Assembly: GCA_021203945.1 (NCBI GenBank)
Contig: JAJQAF010000149.1
Coordinates: 1 to 9,317, forward strand
Source: Campylobacter sp.
Lineage (GTDB): Bacteria > Campylobacterota > Campylobacteria > Campylobacterales > Campylobacteraceae
Reading direction: 5' to 3'
Length of the DNA stretch: 9,317 bases
The notes under the pieces are model-generated. The model did not search any database, had not been told where the DNA came from, and saw only the letters and a list, made by a program, of their open reading frames with translations. Every line of letters starts with the position of its first letter. The stretch's first letter is position 1. Positions 1-6,259 of this stretch are shown piece after piece. The translations under genes and the position numbers were made by a program.

Positions 1-435
1 AATTTCAATAGTTTTAAAAATTTTAGCCGTAAAATATCCCTTTGGAACAAGCCGTATATTCCAACTATTTTTATCTCCGCTTAGATTTATTTCAAACTCG
101 TTTTTTAAAGCGTCAATATCAACGCTTAAAATATCAAGCAAAAGCTTCGTGTCGCTCATTTGCTCGTTTTTTAGCCACATGCCGTTTTTTAGGATAAAAA
201 TTCCGTTTTTATTTATTTTGGTGCTATTTTTTATCGGTTTTGTCGTGCTTAGAATAAACTCGCCGTCTTTCAGGCTAAATTCTCCGCTACTTTTTATGCT
301 TCGCTCAAAACCGACTATATTTTTCGTCTGATTAAATTCGCCCGTTATATCCTTTTTTAAGCCGTTTGCAAGCTCGTTTATATCAAAAGCAAAGCCAAAA
401 ACAAAGCTTAAAAAAAGTAAAATTTTATATCTCAT
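1..435 (-). CDS. apeL: LolA-like periplasmic lipid/lipoprotein carrier, C-terminus cut by window edge
   Basis: The first 145 codons are open from ATG at 435 to coordinate 1, so the C-terminus is missing; LolA-type proteins usually have about 200 residues. The protein starts MRYKILLFLSFVFGFA, a short signal peptide with likely cleavage after FGFA, so the mature protein is periplasmic. Visible family features are GEFNQTKNI near residue 32, SSGEFSL near 49, and LSGDKNSWNIRLVPKG near 118, matching the LolA / outer-membrane-lipoprotein-carrier fold (unclosed beta barrel with a hydrophobic groove). A LolA-like gene (ApeL) is standard in aryl polyene clusters and is thought to help move the lipid-anchored pigment to the outer membrane. 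The start overlaps the upstream thioesterase gene by 11 bases, and AAAGG lies 6 bases before the ATG. The family call is by eye; the LolA superfamily is divergent, but the context supports it. Confidence 0.8.
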   Translation of the reverse strand, partial: MRYKILLFLSFVFGFAFDINELANGLKKDITGEFNQTKNIVGFERSIKSSGEFSLKDGEFILSTTKPIKNSTKINKNGIFILKNGMWLKNEQMSDTKLLLDILSVDIDALKNEFEINLSGDKNSWNIRLVPKGYFTAKIFKTIEI

Positions 436-832
436 ATCTAGCCTTTAAAGCGTTTAAAAAACCGTTTGGAATTTCAAAAAGCGTTAGCGTTTTATTGTAA
501 TCCACATAGGCTTGAGCCGTATTTGCCTTACAGATCAGCTCGTTATTCGCATAAATTTCATATTTAATTTTTAGCGTGGTTACGTAATCCTCAAGCATAA
601 GCCGTATATCAAGAATATCGCCGAATTTCGCAGGTTTTATAAACTTAAAATCCATTTTTACGATAGGTAAAACTATGCCGTCATTTTTAAACGAACTATA
701 ATCATACCCAAGCTCTCTTAAAAACTCGCATCTTACGGCTTCTATAAATTTAACGTAATTGCCGTGCCAGACAACGTCCATACTATCGACGTCGTAAAAT
801 TCAACCCTTATTTTATGCCAAAATTCTATCAT
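425..832 (-). CDS. apeK: 4HBT-family hot-dog thioesterase (ApeK-like)
   Basis: A 135-residue single hot-dog domain protein, the usual length for 4-hydroxybenzoyl-CoA / YbgC-type thioesterases. The N-terminal motif YDVDSMDVVWHGNY (residues 13-26) followed by E31 and R34 is the family signature. By alignment with the Pseudomonas 4-hydroxybenzoyl-CoA thioesterase, D16 is the catalytic aspartate. No signal peptide is seen, so it is cytoplasmic. In aryl polyene clusters this enzyme (ApeK) is thought to hydrolyse acyl-ACP or acyl-CoA thioesters, either releasing product or editing stalled chains; which applies here cannot be told from sequence. The start codon shares one base with the stop of the preceding acyltransferase gene (TAATG), and AAGGA sits 6 bases upstream, so this start is well supported and translation is probably coupled. 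Confidence 0.9.
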   Translation of the reverse strand: MIEFWHKIRVEFYDVDSMDVVWHGNYVKFIEAVRCEFLRELGYDYSSFKNDGIVLPIVKMDFKFIKPAKFGDILDIRLMLEDYVTTLKIKYEIYANNELICKANTAQAYVDYNKTLTLFEIPNGFLNALKARYEI

Positions 833-1740
833 TATTCATCCTTATTTTCCAACTGCCAAAAATTAAAAAAATTAAAAAAATAACTAGGATGGCGCTTGCA
901 CATATTTTCTAAAATTTCAACATATTTAGCAACATACGGTGCGATAGCGGCTTCTTTGTCTTTACCTAGTCTTATTTCGTCGGCGATATGCTCAAAACTT
1001 ATCTCATAAACGCCTTGTTTTTTAACGGCAAAAAACGAACTGATTTTGGTTTTTAACAACCCCGCCATTATAAACGCACCCGTAGGAAACTCACACTCTC
1101 GCCCCAAAAACGGCACTCTTATACCCTTTGTTCCGCTTAGGCTGGTGCGATCGCCCATTATGCCGATATGTCCGCCGCGATCAATTATCTCTTTTATCTT
1201 TATCATCGTGCCTATATCAAGCTCATCAACCTCAAGCGCCTTAATAGGATTTTTGCTAACCTCTTTTAAAATTTTAAAAAATTCTTTTGAGTGTTTCGTA
1301 TAAACGAGTATCGTAATATCCAGCCATTTTATCTCGTGTGAAAGCACTCTGGCGACGTCAATGTTACCAAAATGACTAACTAATAAAATTCGCCCGCGAC
1401 TTTGTTTTTCAAACTCCGCTTTTATACCCTCAATATCTGCTATCGTTATATCTTTTAGCTTGATTTTACCGAGCCACGCTTTGAATTTATCACAAATACT
1501 TAGGGCGAATTCATAAAAATTCCAAAACGCGCTTTTGGTTTTTACGCCGTTTTTTTGAAGTAAGGATAGGTAAAATTTTATATTTTCACGCTCGTTTTTA
1601 CAAATGAGATAATAAACGTAACTTACGCAAAACACGATAGGTTTTAGGATTGATTCCGGCGTAAAAGAGACCAAAAGCAGCGTTGTTTTTAGCAAAATTC
1701 TACCGCCCCGTTCGTTTTGTCGCCACCACGTTTTAGACAC
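832..1740 (-). CDS. apeJ: LpxL/HtrB-type lipid acyltransferase (C-terminal half of ApeJ)
   Basis: A 302-residue protein of the lauroyl/myristoyl acyltransferase family (LpxL/HtrB/MsbB). Motifs are VSHFGNID at 121-128, giving the HxxxxD catalytic pair H123/D128; GGHIGIMGDRTS at 189-200; and VPFLGRECEFPTGAF at 209-223. Hydrophobic stretches near residues 18-46 suggest membrane association at the N-terminus. In reference aryl polyene clusters this domain forms the C-terminal half of ApeJ, fused to a glycosyltransferase; here it is a separate gene. The expected role is acyl transfer that joins the polyene to a lipid or sugar anchor on the inner membrane. The start is GTG at 1740, overlapping the glycosyltransferase gene by 8 bases; AAAAAGG ends 7 bases before it. 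Translation begins SKTWWRQNERGG, like the conserved N-terminus of these acyltransferase domains, so nothing appears lost. Confidence 0.87.
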   Translation of the reverse strand: MSKTWWRQNERGGRILLKTTLLLVSFTPESILKPIVFCVSYVYYLICKNERENIKFYLSLLQKNGVKTKSAFWNFYEFALSICDKFKAWLGKIKLKDITIADIEGIKAEFEKQSRGRILLVSHFGNIDVARVLSHEIKWLDITILVYTKHSKEFFKILKEVSKNPIKALEVDELDIGTMIKIKEIIDRGGHIGIMGDRTSLSGTKGIRVPFLGRECEFPTGAFIMAGLLKTKISSFFAVKKQGVYEISFEHIADEIRLGKDKEAAIAPYVAKYVEILENMCKRHPSYFFNFFNFWQLENKDE

Positions 1741-2443
1741 GTAAAAGCCTTTTTAAGATAAATCTCGGCAGATCAAAAAAATGCTTCGCATGGATTTTTG
1801 ATATGAGCAGATTATCTTTAAACCCTTTAAAATGCGATACTCCGCCGACTTCGTATCTGACATTGACGTCAAGCCATAAAAATTTTACTCCGGCTTTAAA
1901 AAGAAGATAAAGTATGTCTATGTCGTAGTCCATTCCGTTTGATTTGCATTTTGGTAAAATTTCGCAAGTCTGTTTAATCGGATAAACCCTAAATCCGCAC
2001 ATAGCGTCTTTTATCGTAAGATTTAGCGTATTGACGGCAACCCAAAAATTCGTGATTTTTCTGCCGTAAAGCCTTGATCTGGGCGCGTCGCTTGAATAAA
2101 TCGGCGCACCGCAAATAAGCGTATCGGGATTATTTTCGCTAAGCTTTATAAAATCATGCAAATTTGATAGCTCGTGCTGCATATCGGCATCAATTTGTAA
2201 GGCGTGGGTAAAGCCGTTTTGCTCCAAATAAATAAAGCCGTCTTTTAACGCAGCTCCTTTCCCGCCGTTATTTTGCCTATATATAACATTTACGCCGAGA
2301 TTTTCAAGCTTATTTTTATGCGCTTTATCCGAGCCGTCGTCTATTATTAAAATTTCATGTCCGAATTTTCTTAACTCACCGACCAAAAGCGGCAACTTTT
2401 GAGAGTGATTAAAATGCGGAATAATAAAGGCTAATTTATACAT
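1733..2443 (-). CDS. apeJ: Family 2 glycosyltransferase (N-terminal half of ApeJ)
   Basis: A 236-residue GT-A fold glycosyltransferase of family 2, DPM1-like. Motifs from the chosen start are FIIPHFNH (6-13), ILIIDDGSD (31-39), NGGKGAALKDGF (59-70), QIDADMQH (83-90) with D85-A-D87 as the metal/nucleotide-sugar DxD, and DAMCGFRVYP further on. No transmembrane segment is evident, so it is probably cytoplasmic or peripheral on the inner membrane. It corresponds to the N-terminal part of fused ApeJ proteins and would transfer a sugar or related group onto the polyene or its lipid carrier; the donor is unknown. I chose ATG at 2443 (MYKLAFIIP), which matches how the family begins and gives a 13-base overlap with the upstream gene. 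A TTG at 2461 would add six charged residues with no better ribosome site. Confidence 0.88.
   Translation of the reverse strand: MYKLAFIIPHFNHSQKLPLLVGELRKFGHEILIIDDGSDKAHKNKLENLGVNVIYRQNNGGKGAALKDGFIYLEQNGFTHALQIDADMQHELSNLHDFIKLSENNPDTLICGAPIYSSDAPRSRLYGRKITNFWVAVNTLNLTIKDAMCGFRVYPIKQTCEILPKCKSNGMDYDIDILYLLFKAGVKFLWLDVNVRYEVGGVSHFKGFKDNLLISKIHAKHFFDLPRFILKRLLRV
1748..1754 (-). promoter_or_regulatory. Ribosome binding site for the GTG-started acyltransferase
   Basis: AAAAAGG on the minus strand ends 7 bases before the GTG at 1740 and lies inside the 3' end of the glycosyltransferase gene. Its placement argues that the acyltransferase is a genuine separate gene with its own start, rather than the product of a frameshift in a fused ApeJ gene. 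Confidence 0.55.
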
Positions 2444-3930
2444 ATTCGCCCGCTTGCGCAAATTTTTTCACCGTTGCTAACGCTAAAATAAAGCTTTTCG
2501 TTTTTTATATAAAGCTCAAACGTAGCCACGTCGTTCGGACGCAAAAAACCGCTAAATTTCACAGCTTCTATCTTTTTTATATTCTGTATGTCAATATTTA
2601 AATTTTTGGCTAATTTTTGCACGCATTCAAGCTCTATAAAGCCCGGCACCAAAGGAAAATCTATAAAATGTCCGTCAAAATAAAATAGCGACGGAGTAAC
2701 GTCCGCTTTAAAAACAACTTTATCCTCGCTTTTAAAAATCTCATCAAATTCAAAGGTTTCATTGTATTTTAAGAGTGCTTCAAACTCCTCTTTTTTTATC
2801 TTACCTTGCGGATTTTTGGGTATTTTAGAGACGATTTTAAAATATTTTACATTATTTTGATATTCACCTTTTACGTAAAATTTTATGGCATCGCAAACAC
2901 CCTTTTTGCCGTCGTTTCTAAATTTAATCTTTCCGTTTTCGCTAAGCACGATAAGCGCGCTTATTCGTCTGTTTTCATCGCTAACGCCGCAAAAACACTC
3001 ATCAACAAATTCGTGCGAACGGATCAAATTTTCAACCGCGTCAAGGCTTATACGCTTTTCGTTTATCTTTAAAATTCTATCAAATCGCCCGAGCAGTTCT
3101 ATCTTACCGCCGCTTATATTTGCCGTATCCGAAGTCGCAAATTCGTCGCACCAAGCCGATTTCACGACAAGGCAGCCTTGCTCGTTTAAAGAGATATTTA
3201 CATCGTTAAATTTAACAAATCCGCCGCCGTTATCGTGTGCCACGACGCCAGTTTCCGTGCTACCGTAGATGTTTATATAAGGCACCAGCTTTTTTAGCTC
3301 CTTTGCCATATTTTCATCAAGCCTTGCGCCGGCGCAAACGATATTTTTCAGCTCGCTCAAACGCTCTTTTTTGGGGTTTTGTAAGATTGCTTTTAATAGA
3401 GTCGGCGAAGATATAAGCGTGCTGTTTTTTAGCTCTTTTTCGTAAATAAACTCGGGATAGTTTAAAAATTTAGGCTCAATGCTTACGCCTAGCGTTAGCG
3501 GCAAAAATATCTTAAAAGTTAGCCCGAACATATGCTGATGAGAGACGCTTGCCAGAAAGCTATCTCCGAATTTTAGGCTTTTTGCAAGGCTTAAAGCCTC
3601 CGTTTTCATCTGCAAAAAGCTCTTTTCAATAAGCTTTGCCTCTCCGCTGCTGCCTGATGTTTTTAGGTAAAATTTCGCTTCGTCTTTTATTTTAAACTCC
3701 ATGCTTTCATCGGATAAGATACTATCCAAATCGCCGACAAAAAACGCTCCGTCGTCGGGAGAATTTACGCTAAGAACAAGAGGTTTTAAATCAAGCGCAA
3801 GAGCGGCAAAAAACGCAACGATAAAATCATTGCTGTCTTCTATGTAGATTTGAACGTTTTTTAAGTTTTTTTCGCTTAAAAATTTAACTGCGCGTGAAAT
3901 TTTACTTTTATATTTAGCCAAACCGATCAT
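2431..3930 (-). CDS. apeH: Aryl-acid AMP-ligase fused to a C-terminal hot-dog dehydratase (ApeH-ApeI)
   Basis: A 499-residue two-domain protein. Residues 1 to about 385 form an ANL-superfamily adenylating enzyme: P-loop TSGSSGEAK (91-99), YGSTETG (222-228), GRFDRILKINEKRIS (281-295), and NPQGKIKK (373-380) containing the C-terminal lysine. Residues about 400-499 form a FabA/FabZ-type hot-dog domain with DGHFIDFPLVPG (419-430); H421 and E435 fit the catalytic His/Glu pair. The ligase would activate an aromatic acid (4-hydroxybenzoate-like in studied systems) and load it on a carrier protein; the second domain would dehydrate 3-hydroxyacyl-ACP. In the reference clusters, as I recall them, these are separate proteins, ApeH and ApeI. 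I chose ATG at 3930, which gives an ATGA overlap with the upstream gene. A further 30 in-frame residues (to 4020) only re-read that gene's 3' end and look non-native. Confidence 0.9.
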   Translation of the reverse strand: MIGLAKYKSKISRAVKFLSEKNLKNVQIYIEDSNDFIVAFFAALALDLKPLVLSVNSPDDGAFFVGDLDSILSDESMEFKIKDEAKFYLKTSGSSGEAKLIEKSFLQMKTEALSLAKSLKFGDSFLASVSHQHMFGLTFKIFLPLTLGVSIEPKFLNYPEFIYEKELKNSTLISSPTLLKAILQNPKKERLSELKNIVCAGARLDENMAKELKKLVPYINIYGSTETGVVAHDNGGGFVKFNDVNISLNEQGCLVVKSAWCDEFATSDTANISGGKIELLGRFDRILKINEKRISLDAVENLIRSHEFVDECFCGVSDENRRISALIVLSENGKIKFRNDGKKGVCDAIKFYVKGEYQNNVKYFKIVSKIPKNPQGKIKKEEFEALLKYNETFEFDEIFKSEDKVVFKADVTPSLFYFDGHFIDFPLVPGFIELECVQKLAKNLNIDIQNIKKIEAVKFSGFLRPNDVATFELYIKNEKLYFSVSNGEKICASGRICIN

Positions 3931-4448
3931 ATTTTTAAAACAAATCTCCTGTATAAAATTTCTCCGAAAAATAGAGTTCCTATTAGCAAGTAAGAGATTA
4001 CTCCGCAATATATCGCCCATAAACTCTTATCGCTTAAAAAGCCGAGCGCAAGCGAAACAAAAGCGTTAAAAGCAAAAAATCCTATCCAAATTTTTGTTAA
4101 ATTTCTCGTGTATTTTTTGCCCTCTTCACTCAAATTCGGATCTTTAAAAAGAGCGATTTTTGTTATCATCGGCGTTGTTTTTAAACTAAATAAAAAGACA
4201 AAAAATAGCCCCGCGCTAATAATAACCGGATAGATAAATTTAAACGACGAAACAAACAAAACCGCTACAAAAAATAACCCGATGAAAAGCGCAAATTTCT
4301 CTTTAGCAAAATAGTATCTCACTACCCATAAAATCGCCAAAAAAGCCACAATAATACCGCTAAAATCGGCAAAATAAACTATCGCAAAAGGGTATAAAAC
4401 GCTTACTATCGTTAGTAAAATTTTAATTATTTTCAAACTTTTTGGCAA
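3927..4448 (-). CDS. apeG: Polytopic inner-membrane protein of the ApeG / COG4648 type
   Basis: About 173 residues, strongly hydrophobic, with roughly five or six membrane segments (near residues 8-26, 30-46, 53-68, 71-90, 120-138 and 143-165). The only long polar loop is about residues 91-119 and contains KDPNLSEEGKKYTRNLTKIW. Both this TRxLTxxW-like stretch before a membrane helix and the position between the carrier proteins and the ligase match the uncharacterised membrane protein of aryl polyene clusters. Its molecular role is unknown; anchoring the cytoplasmic synthase at the membrane or assisting acyl transfer are possibilities only. The start is uncertain. There is no in-frame ATG near the N-terminus; TTG at 4448 (26-base overlap with the carrier gene) and TTG at 4436 are both possible, and neither has a clear ribosome site. 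Confidence 0.75.
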   Translation of the reverse strand: MPKSLKIIKILLTIVSVLYPFAIVYFADFSGIIVAFLAILWVVRYYFAKEKFALFIGLFFVAVLFVSSFKFIYPVIISAGLFFVFLFSLKTTPMITKIALFKDPNLSEEGKKYTRNLTKIWIGFFAFNAFVSLALGFLSDKSLWAIYCGVISYLLIGTLFFGEILYRRFVLKI

Positions 4449-4671
4449 CCGCTTTTACGATGTCGTCTATAGTTTTGACCGATTTAAAATCCTCAGGTTC
4501 CAGGCGATAACCCGTCTTTTTTTTGATGTGATCAACCAAATCAACCGCGTCAATGCTATCTATCTCAAGCTCCTCGTATATCAAACTTTGCGGAGTGATC
4601 TTAGCCTCATCTATCTCAAAGAGCGTTACGAGCGCGTTTTTTAAAATTTCATATATCTGCGTTTCAGACAT
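4423..4671 (-). CDS. apeF: Acyl carrier protein 2 (ApeF-like)
   Basis: An 82-residue acyl carrier protein. The phosphopantetheine site is LEIDSIDAVDL, with S39 as the attachment serine, followed by a typical acidic helix and VDHIKKKTGYRLEPEDF. It is one of two adjacent carriers in the operon and should shuttle the growing polyene between ketosynthases, reductase and dehydratases in the cytoplasm. Which of the two receives the aryl starter cannot be read from sequence. It overlaps the preceding carrier gene by 8 bases, and a strong AGGAG lies 7 bases before its ATG. Compared with its neighbour it has a longer insertion before the serine (IYEELEIDS) and a more basic segment after helix 2. Confidence 0.93.
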   Translation of the reverse strand: MSETQIYEILKNALVTLFEIDEAKITPQSLIYEELEIDSIDAVDLVDHIKKKTGYRLEPEDFKSVKTIDDIVKAVAKKFENN

Positions 4672-4915
4672 TTTTATGCTCCTGTATAAACTTAGCCAAA
4701 CTTCTTACGTTTGAGAAAATTTGCTTTAAATTTTCATTTTTGCTGTCAAGCACTATGCCGTATTCTTTTTGTATGGCAAGTCCAAGCTCAAGCGCATCAA
4801 CGCTATCAAGCCCCAATCCGTCGTTAAAAAGCGGTGCGTCGGTATCAATGTCGCTCGCCCTTATATCCGATAAATTTAGACTTTTTATAATAAATTCCTT
4901 TACCTCGTCTATCAT
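4664..4915 (-). CDS. apeE: Acyl carrier protein 1 (ApeE-like)
   Basis: An 83-residue acyl carrier protein. The attachment motif is LGLDSVDALEL with S38 as the 4'-phosphopantetheine serine, preceded by DTDAPLFNDG, which is typical of ACPs, and followed by GLAIQKEYGI. In studied systems ApeE is the carrier loaded by the ApeH ligase, but that assignment here rests only on gene order. The ATG overlaps the stop of the acyltransferase gene as ATGA, and AAGGAG lies 5 bases upstream, so the start is clear. With the following carrier it forms a tandem pair that differs substantially in sequence, indicating distinct roles rather than a recent duplication. No phosphopantetheinyl transferase is encoded in the window, so a host enzyme or a gene elsewhere must activate both carriers. 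Confidence 0.93.
   Translation of the reverse strand: MIDEVKEFIIKSLNLSDIRASDIDTDAPLFNDGLGLDSVDALELGLAIQKEYGIVLDSKNENLKQIFSNVRSLAKFIQEHKNV
4679..4683 (-). promoter_or_regulatory. Ribosome binding site of acyl carrier protein 2
   Basis: AGGAG on the minus strand lies 7 bases before the ATG at 4671 and within the end of the first carrier gene. It is one of the strongest sites in the operon, consistent with a need for high carrier-protein levels. Confidence 0.6.
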
Positions 4916-5685
4916 TTTAACTCCTTATAAATTTCACAAATTTCCTGCATTAAAAGCCTCACTCGCACGGGATCGGCACGATCTAATTTAAAATCGCCCA
5001 TATTGATACCGGACTTTTTTACGATCTCATATTCTATCGTATTTTTAGGCACGTCATACCATTTTTGATCTTTTTTAAGGCTTTTTGGTCGCATATTTAT
5101 AACGACGGGCGTTATGGTTTTAGCCGCCTTTACGGCTATAAAAAACGGCGCTTTACGAAATAAAATTTGCTCTTTCGTTCTGGTTCCTTCGGGAAATATT
5201 AGCAAATTTTCACCGCTATTTAAAGCCTCTAAACTGCTTTGTAAAAGTTTTTCGTTATCTTTGTTTGATATATATCCGCATGCCTTTATCGCAAACATAA
5301 GAAAGATATTTGAGCCGAGCTCGGCTTTTACGACGCAATTTAAATTTTTAATACGGCTTAGAAAAAATACCACATCAAGCAAAGACGGATGATTTGCGAC
5401 TATTAATTGCGAGTCTTTCAAGGAAATTTTCGGATCAAAATTTAGCCTTAAATACCTTGTCAAAATGCAAATTTTTATAAAAAATCCCCAAGAAATTCTA
5501 ACAAGCTCTCTGCAAATACGTCTTACGATATTAAATTTATTTAAGCCCGAAACGACGACCGCAATAAAAATAAAATCCCCGAGCAAGCATATAAATCCGA
5601 AAGTCGCATACAAAAAAGCGACTCTAAAAATAGCTAACGATTTCTTCGCCACTTCCAAGCTAAAACTCCGTCGTGATTTATCCAT
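4912..5685 (-). CDS. apeD: PlsC-type 1-acyl-glycerol-phosphate acyltransferase (ApeD-like)
   Basis: A 257-residue member of the PlsC / lysophospholipid acyltransferase family. The catalytic box is VANHPSLLDVV (NHxxxxD) near residue 92, and the substrate box is LIFPEGTRTK near residue 160. One or two hydrophobic segments near residues 18-50 would anchor it to the inner membrane. It is the ApeD-type enzyme and probably helps attach the acyl polyene to a glycerol-based or other lipid. The start is ambiguous. ATG at 5685 overlaps the upstream gene by 52 bases and has no clear ribosome site. TTG at 5658 has GGAG 7 bases upstream, and GTG at 5652 would give an N-terminus of the length I would expect for the family; those overlaps would be 25 and 19 bases. 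The function is independent of this choice. Confidence 0.87.
   Translation of the reverse strand: MDKSRRSFSLEVAKKSLAIFRVAFLYATFGFICLLGDFIFIAVVVSGLNKFNIVRRICRELVRISWGFFIKICILTRYLRLNFDPKISLKDSQLIVANHPSLLDVVFFLSRIKNLNCVVKAELGSNIFLMFAIKACGYISNKDNEKLLQSSLEALNSGENLLIFPEGTRTKEQILFRKAPFFIAVKAAKTITPVVINMRPKSLKKDQKWYDVPKNTIEYEIVKKSGINMGDFKLDRADPVRVRLLMQEICEIYKELK
4921..4926 (-). promoter_or_regulatory. Ribosome binding site of acyl carrier protein 1
   Basis: AAGGAG on the minus strand sits 5 bases before the ATG at 4915, overlapping the last codons of the acyltransferase gene. It is the best match to the anti-Shine-Dalgarno sequence that I found in the window. Confidence 0.65.
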
Positions 5686-6254
5686 TCGCTTTTTTGTTTA
5701 AAATTTTCCAAAAAGCTAACCTCGCTAATATCCGCCTTTTGATCGCTTAATTCATAACTAAGTTCGTATTCGTCTCCTTTTGTTATCACGGCGCCTATGG
5801 CTATGTTAAAAGGCTTGTTAAGTTTAAAATATTCCCTATCAACGCTTTCAAAATAGCTAATCGCAACGGCTCGCTCAAATTTTAAAGCGTTTAAAACGGC
5901 GTATTCAAAGCCGGCTTTTGCGGATATGGCAAAAATTCCATTGTGATTTTTCGCCTCTATGCTAAGCAGAGCGGGAACGGCATTTAACACCGAAAGGCTA
6001 AACGAAGTCGGCGAAACCTCGTTTTTTAGCGTGCTAAGCAGATCGCAACAGCGATTTATCTCGCCAAGGTTTGAGCTAAATACGATCGGCACGTCAAGGC
6101 AAATATCCGACGTTACGCCAAAAATAAGTTTAGCGCAGCGGCTAAGCCTACGCCTGGCAATCGGCGCCACTCTTGAAACGTCGGGCTCTTTATCCCAGTT
6201 TGAGCCGATACTTAAGGCGTTTATCCGCTCAATATTAAAGCTAACGGCTCTCAT
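5634..6254 (-). CDS. apeC: Ketosynthase-like chain length factor lacking the catalytic cysteine (ApeC-like)
   Basis: A 206-residue protein resembling only the N-terminal half of a ketosynthase (Ketoacyl-synt_2 type). The diagnostic stretch is SPTSFSLSVLNA (81-92). Aligned by eye with the active ketosynthase in the same operon, the nucleophile region SSACTSASHA corresponds to AISAKAGFEYA here, so the cysteine position is occupied by K113; no conserved histidine pair follows. It cannot be a condensing enzyme by itself. In studied aryl polyene systems ApeC pairs with the ApeO ketosynthase as a chain-length-factor-like subunit, and the same heterodimer is likely here. It begins 5 bases after the exported protein gene and overlaps the acyltransferase gene downstream. 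The C-terminus WKWRRNR is short and basic. Confidence 0.8.
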   Translation of the reverse strand: MRAVSFNIERINALSIGSNWDKEPDVSRVAPIARRRLSRCAKLIFGVTSDICLDVPIVFSSNLGEINRCCDLLSTLKNEVSPTSFSLSVLNAVPALLSIEAKNHNGIFAISAKAGFEYAVLNALKFERAVAISYFESVDREYFKLNKPFNIAIGAVITKGDEYELSYELSDQKADISEVSFLENFKQKSEWINHDGVLAWKWRRNR

Positions 6255-6259
6255 TTTCG

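Noticed and set aside
149..331. A 60-residue hydrophobic open frame on the plus strand.
   Set aside because: It mirrors the LolA-like gene; phenylalanine-rich translations are expected opposite lysine-rich coding sequence.
2885..3268. A 127-residue open frame on the plus strand.
   Set aside because: It is antisense to the ligase, which has full domain motifs in its own frame. Its translation is a low-complexity Ser/Phe/Leu mix with no recognisable motif.
3931..4020. N-terminal extension of 30 residues on the ligase-dehydratase protein.
   Set aside because: It lies wholly inside the 3' end of the membrane protein gene and would make a 94-base overlap. The internal ATG at 3930 gives a normal ATGA junction.
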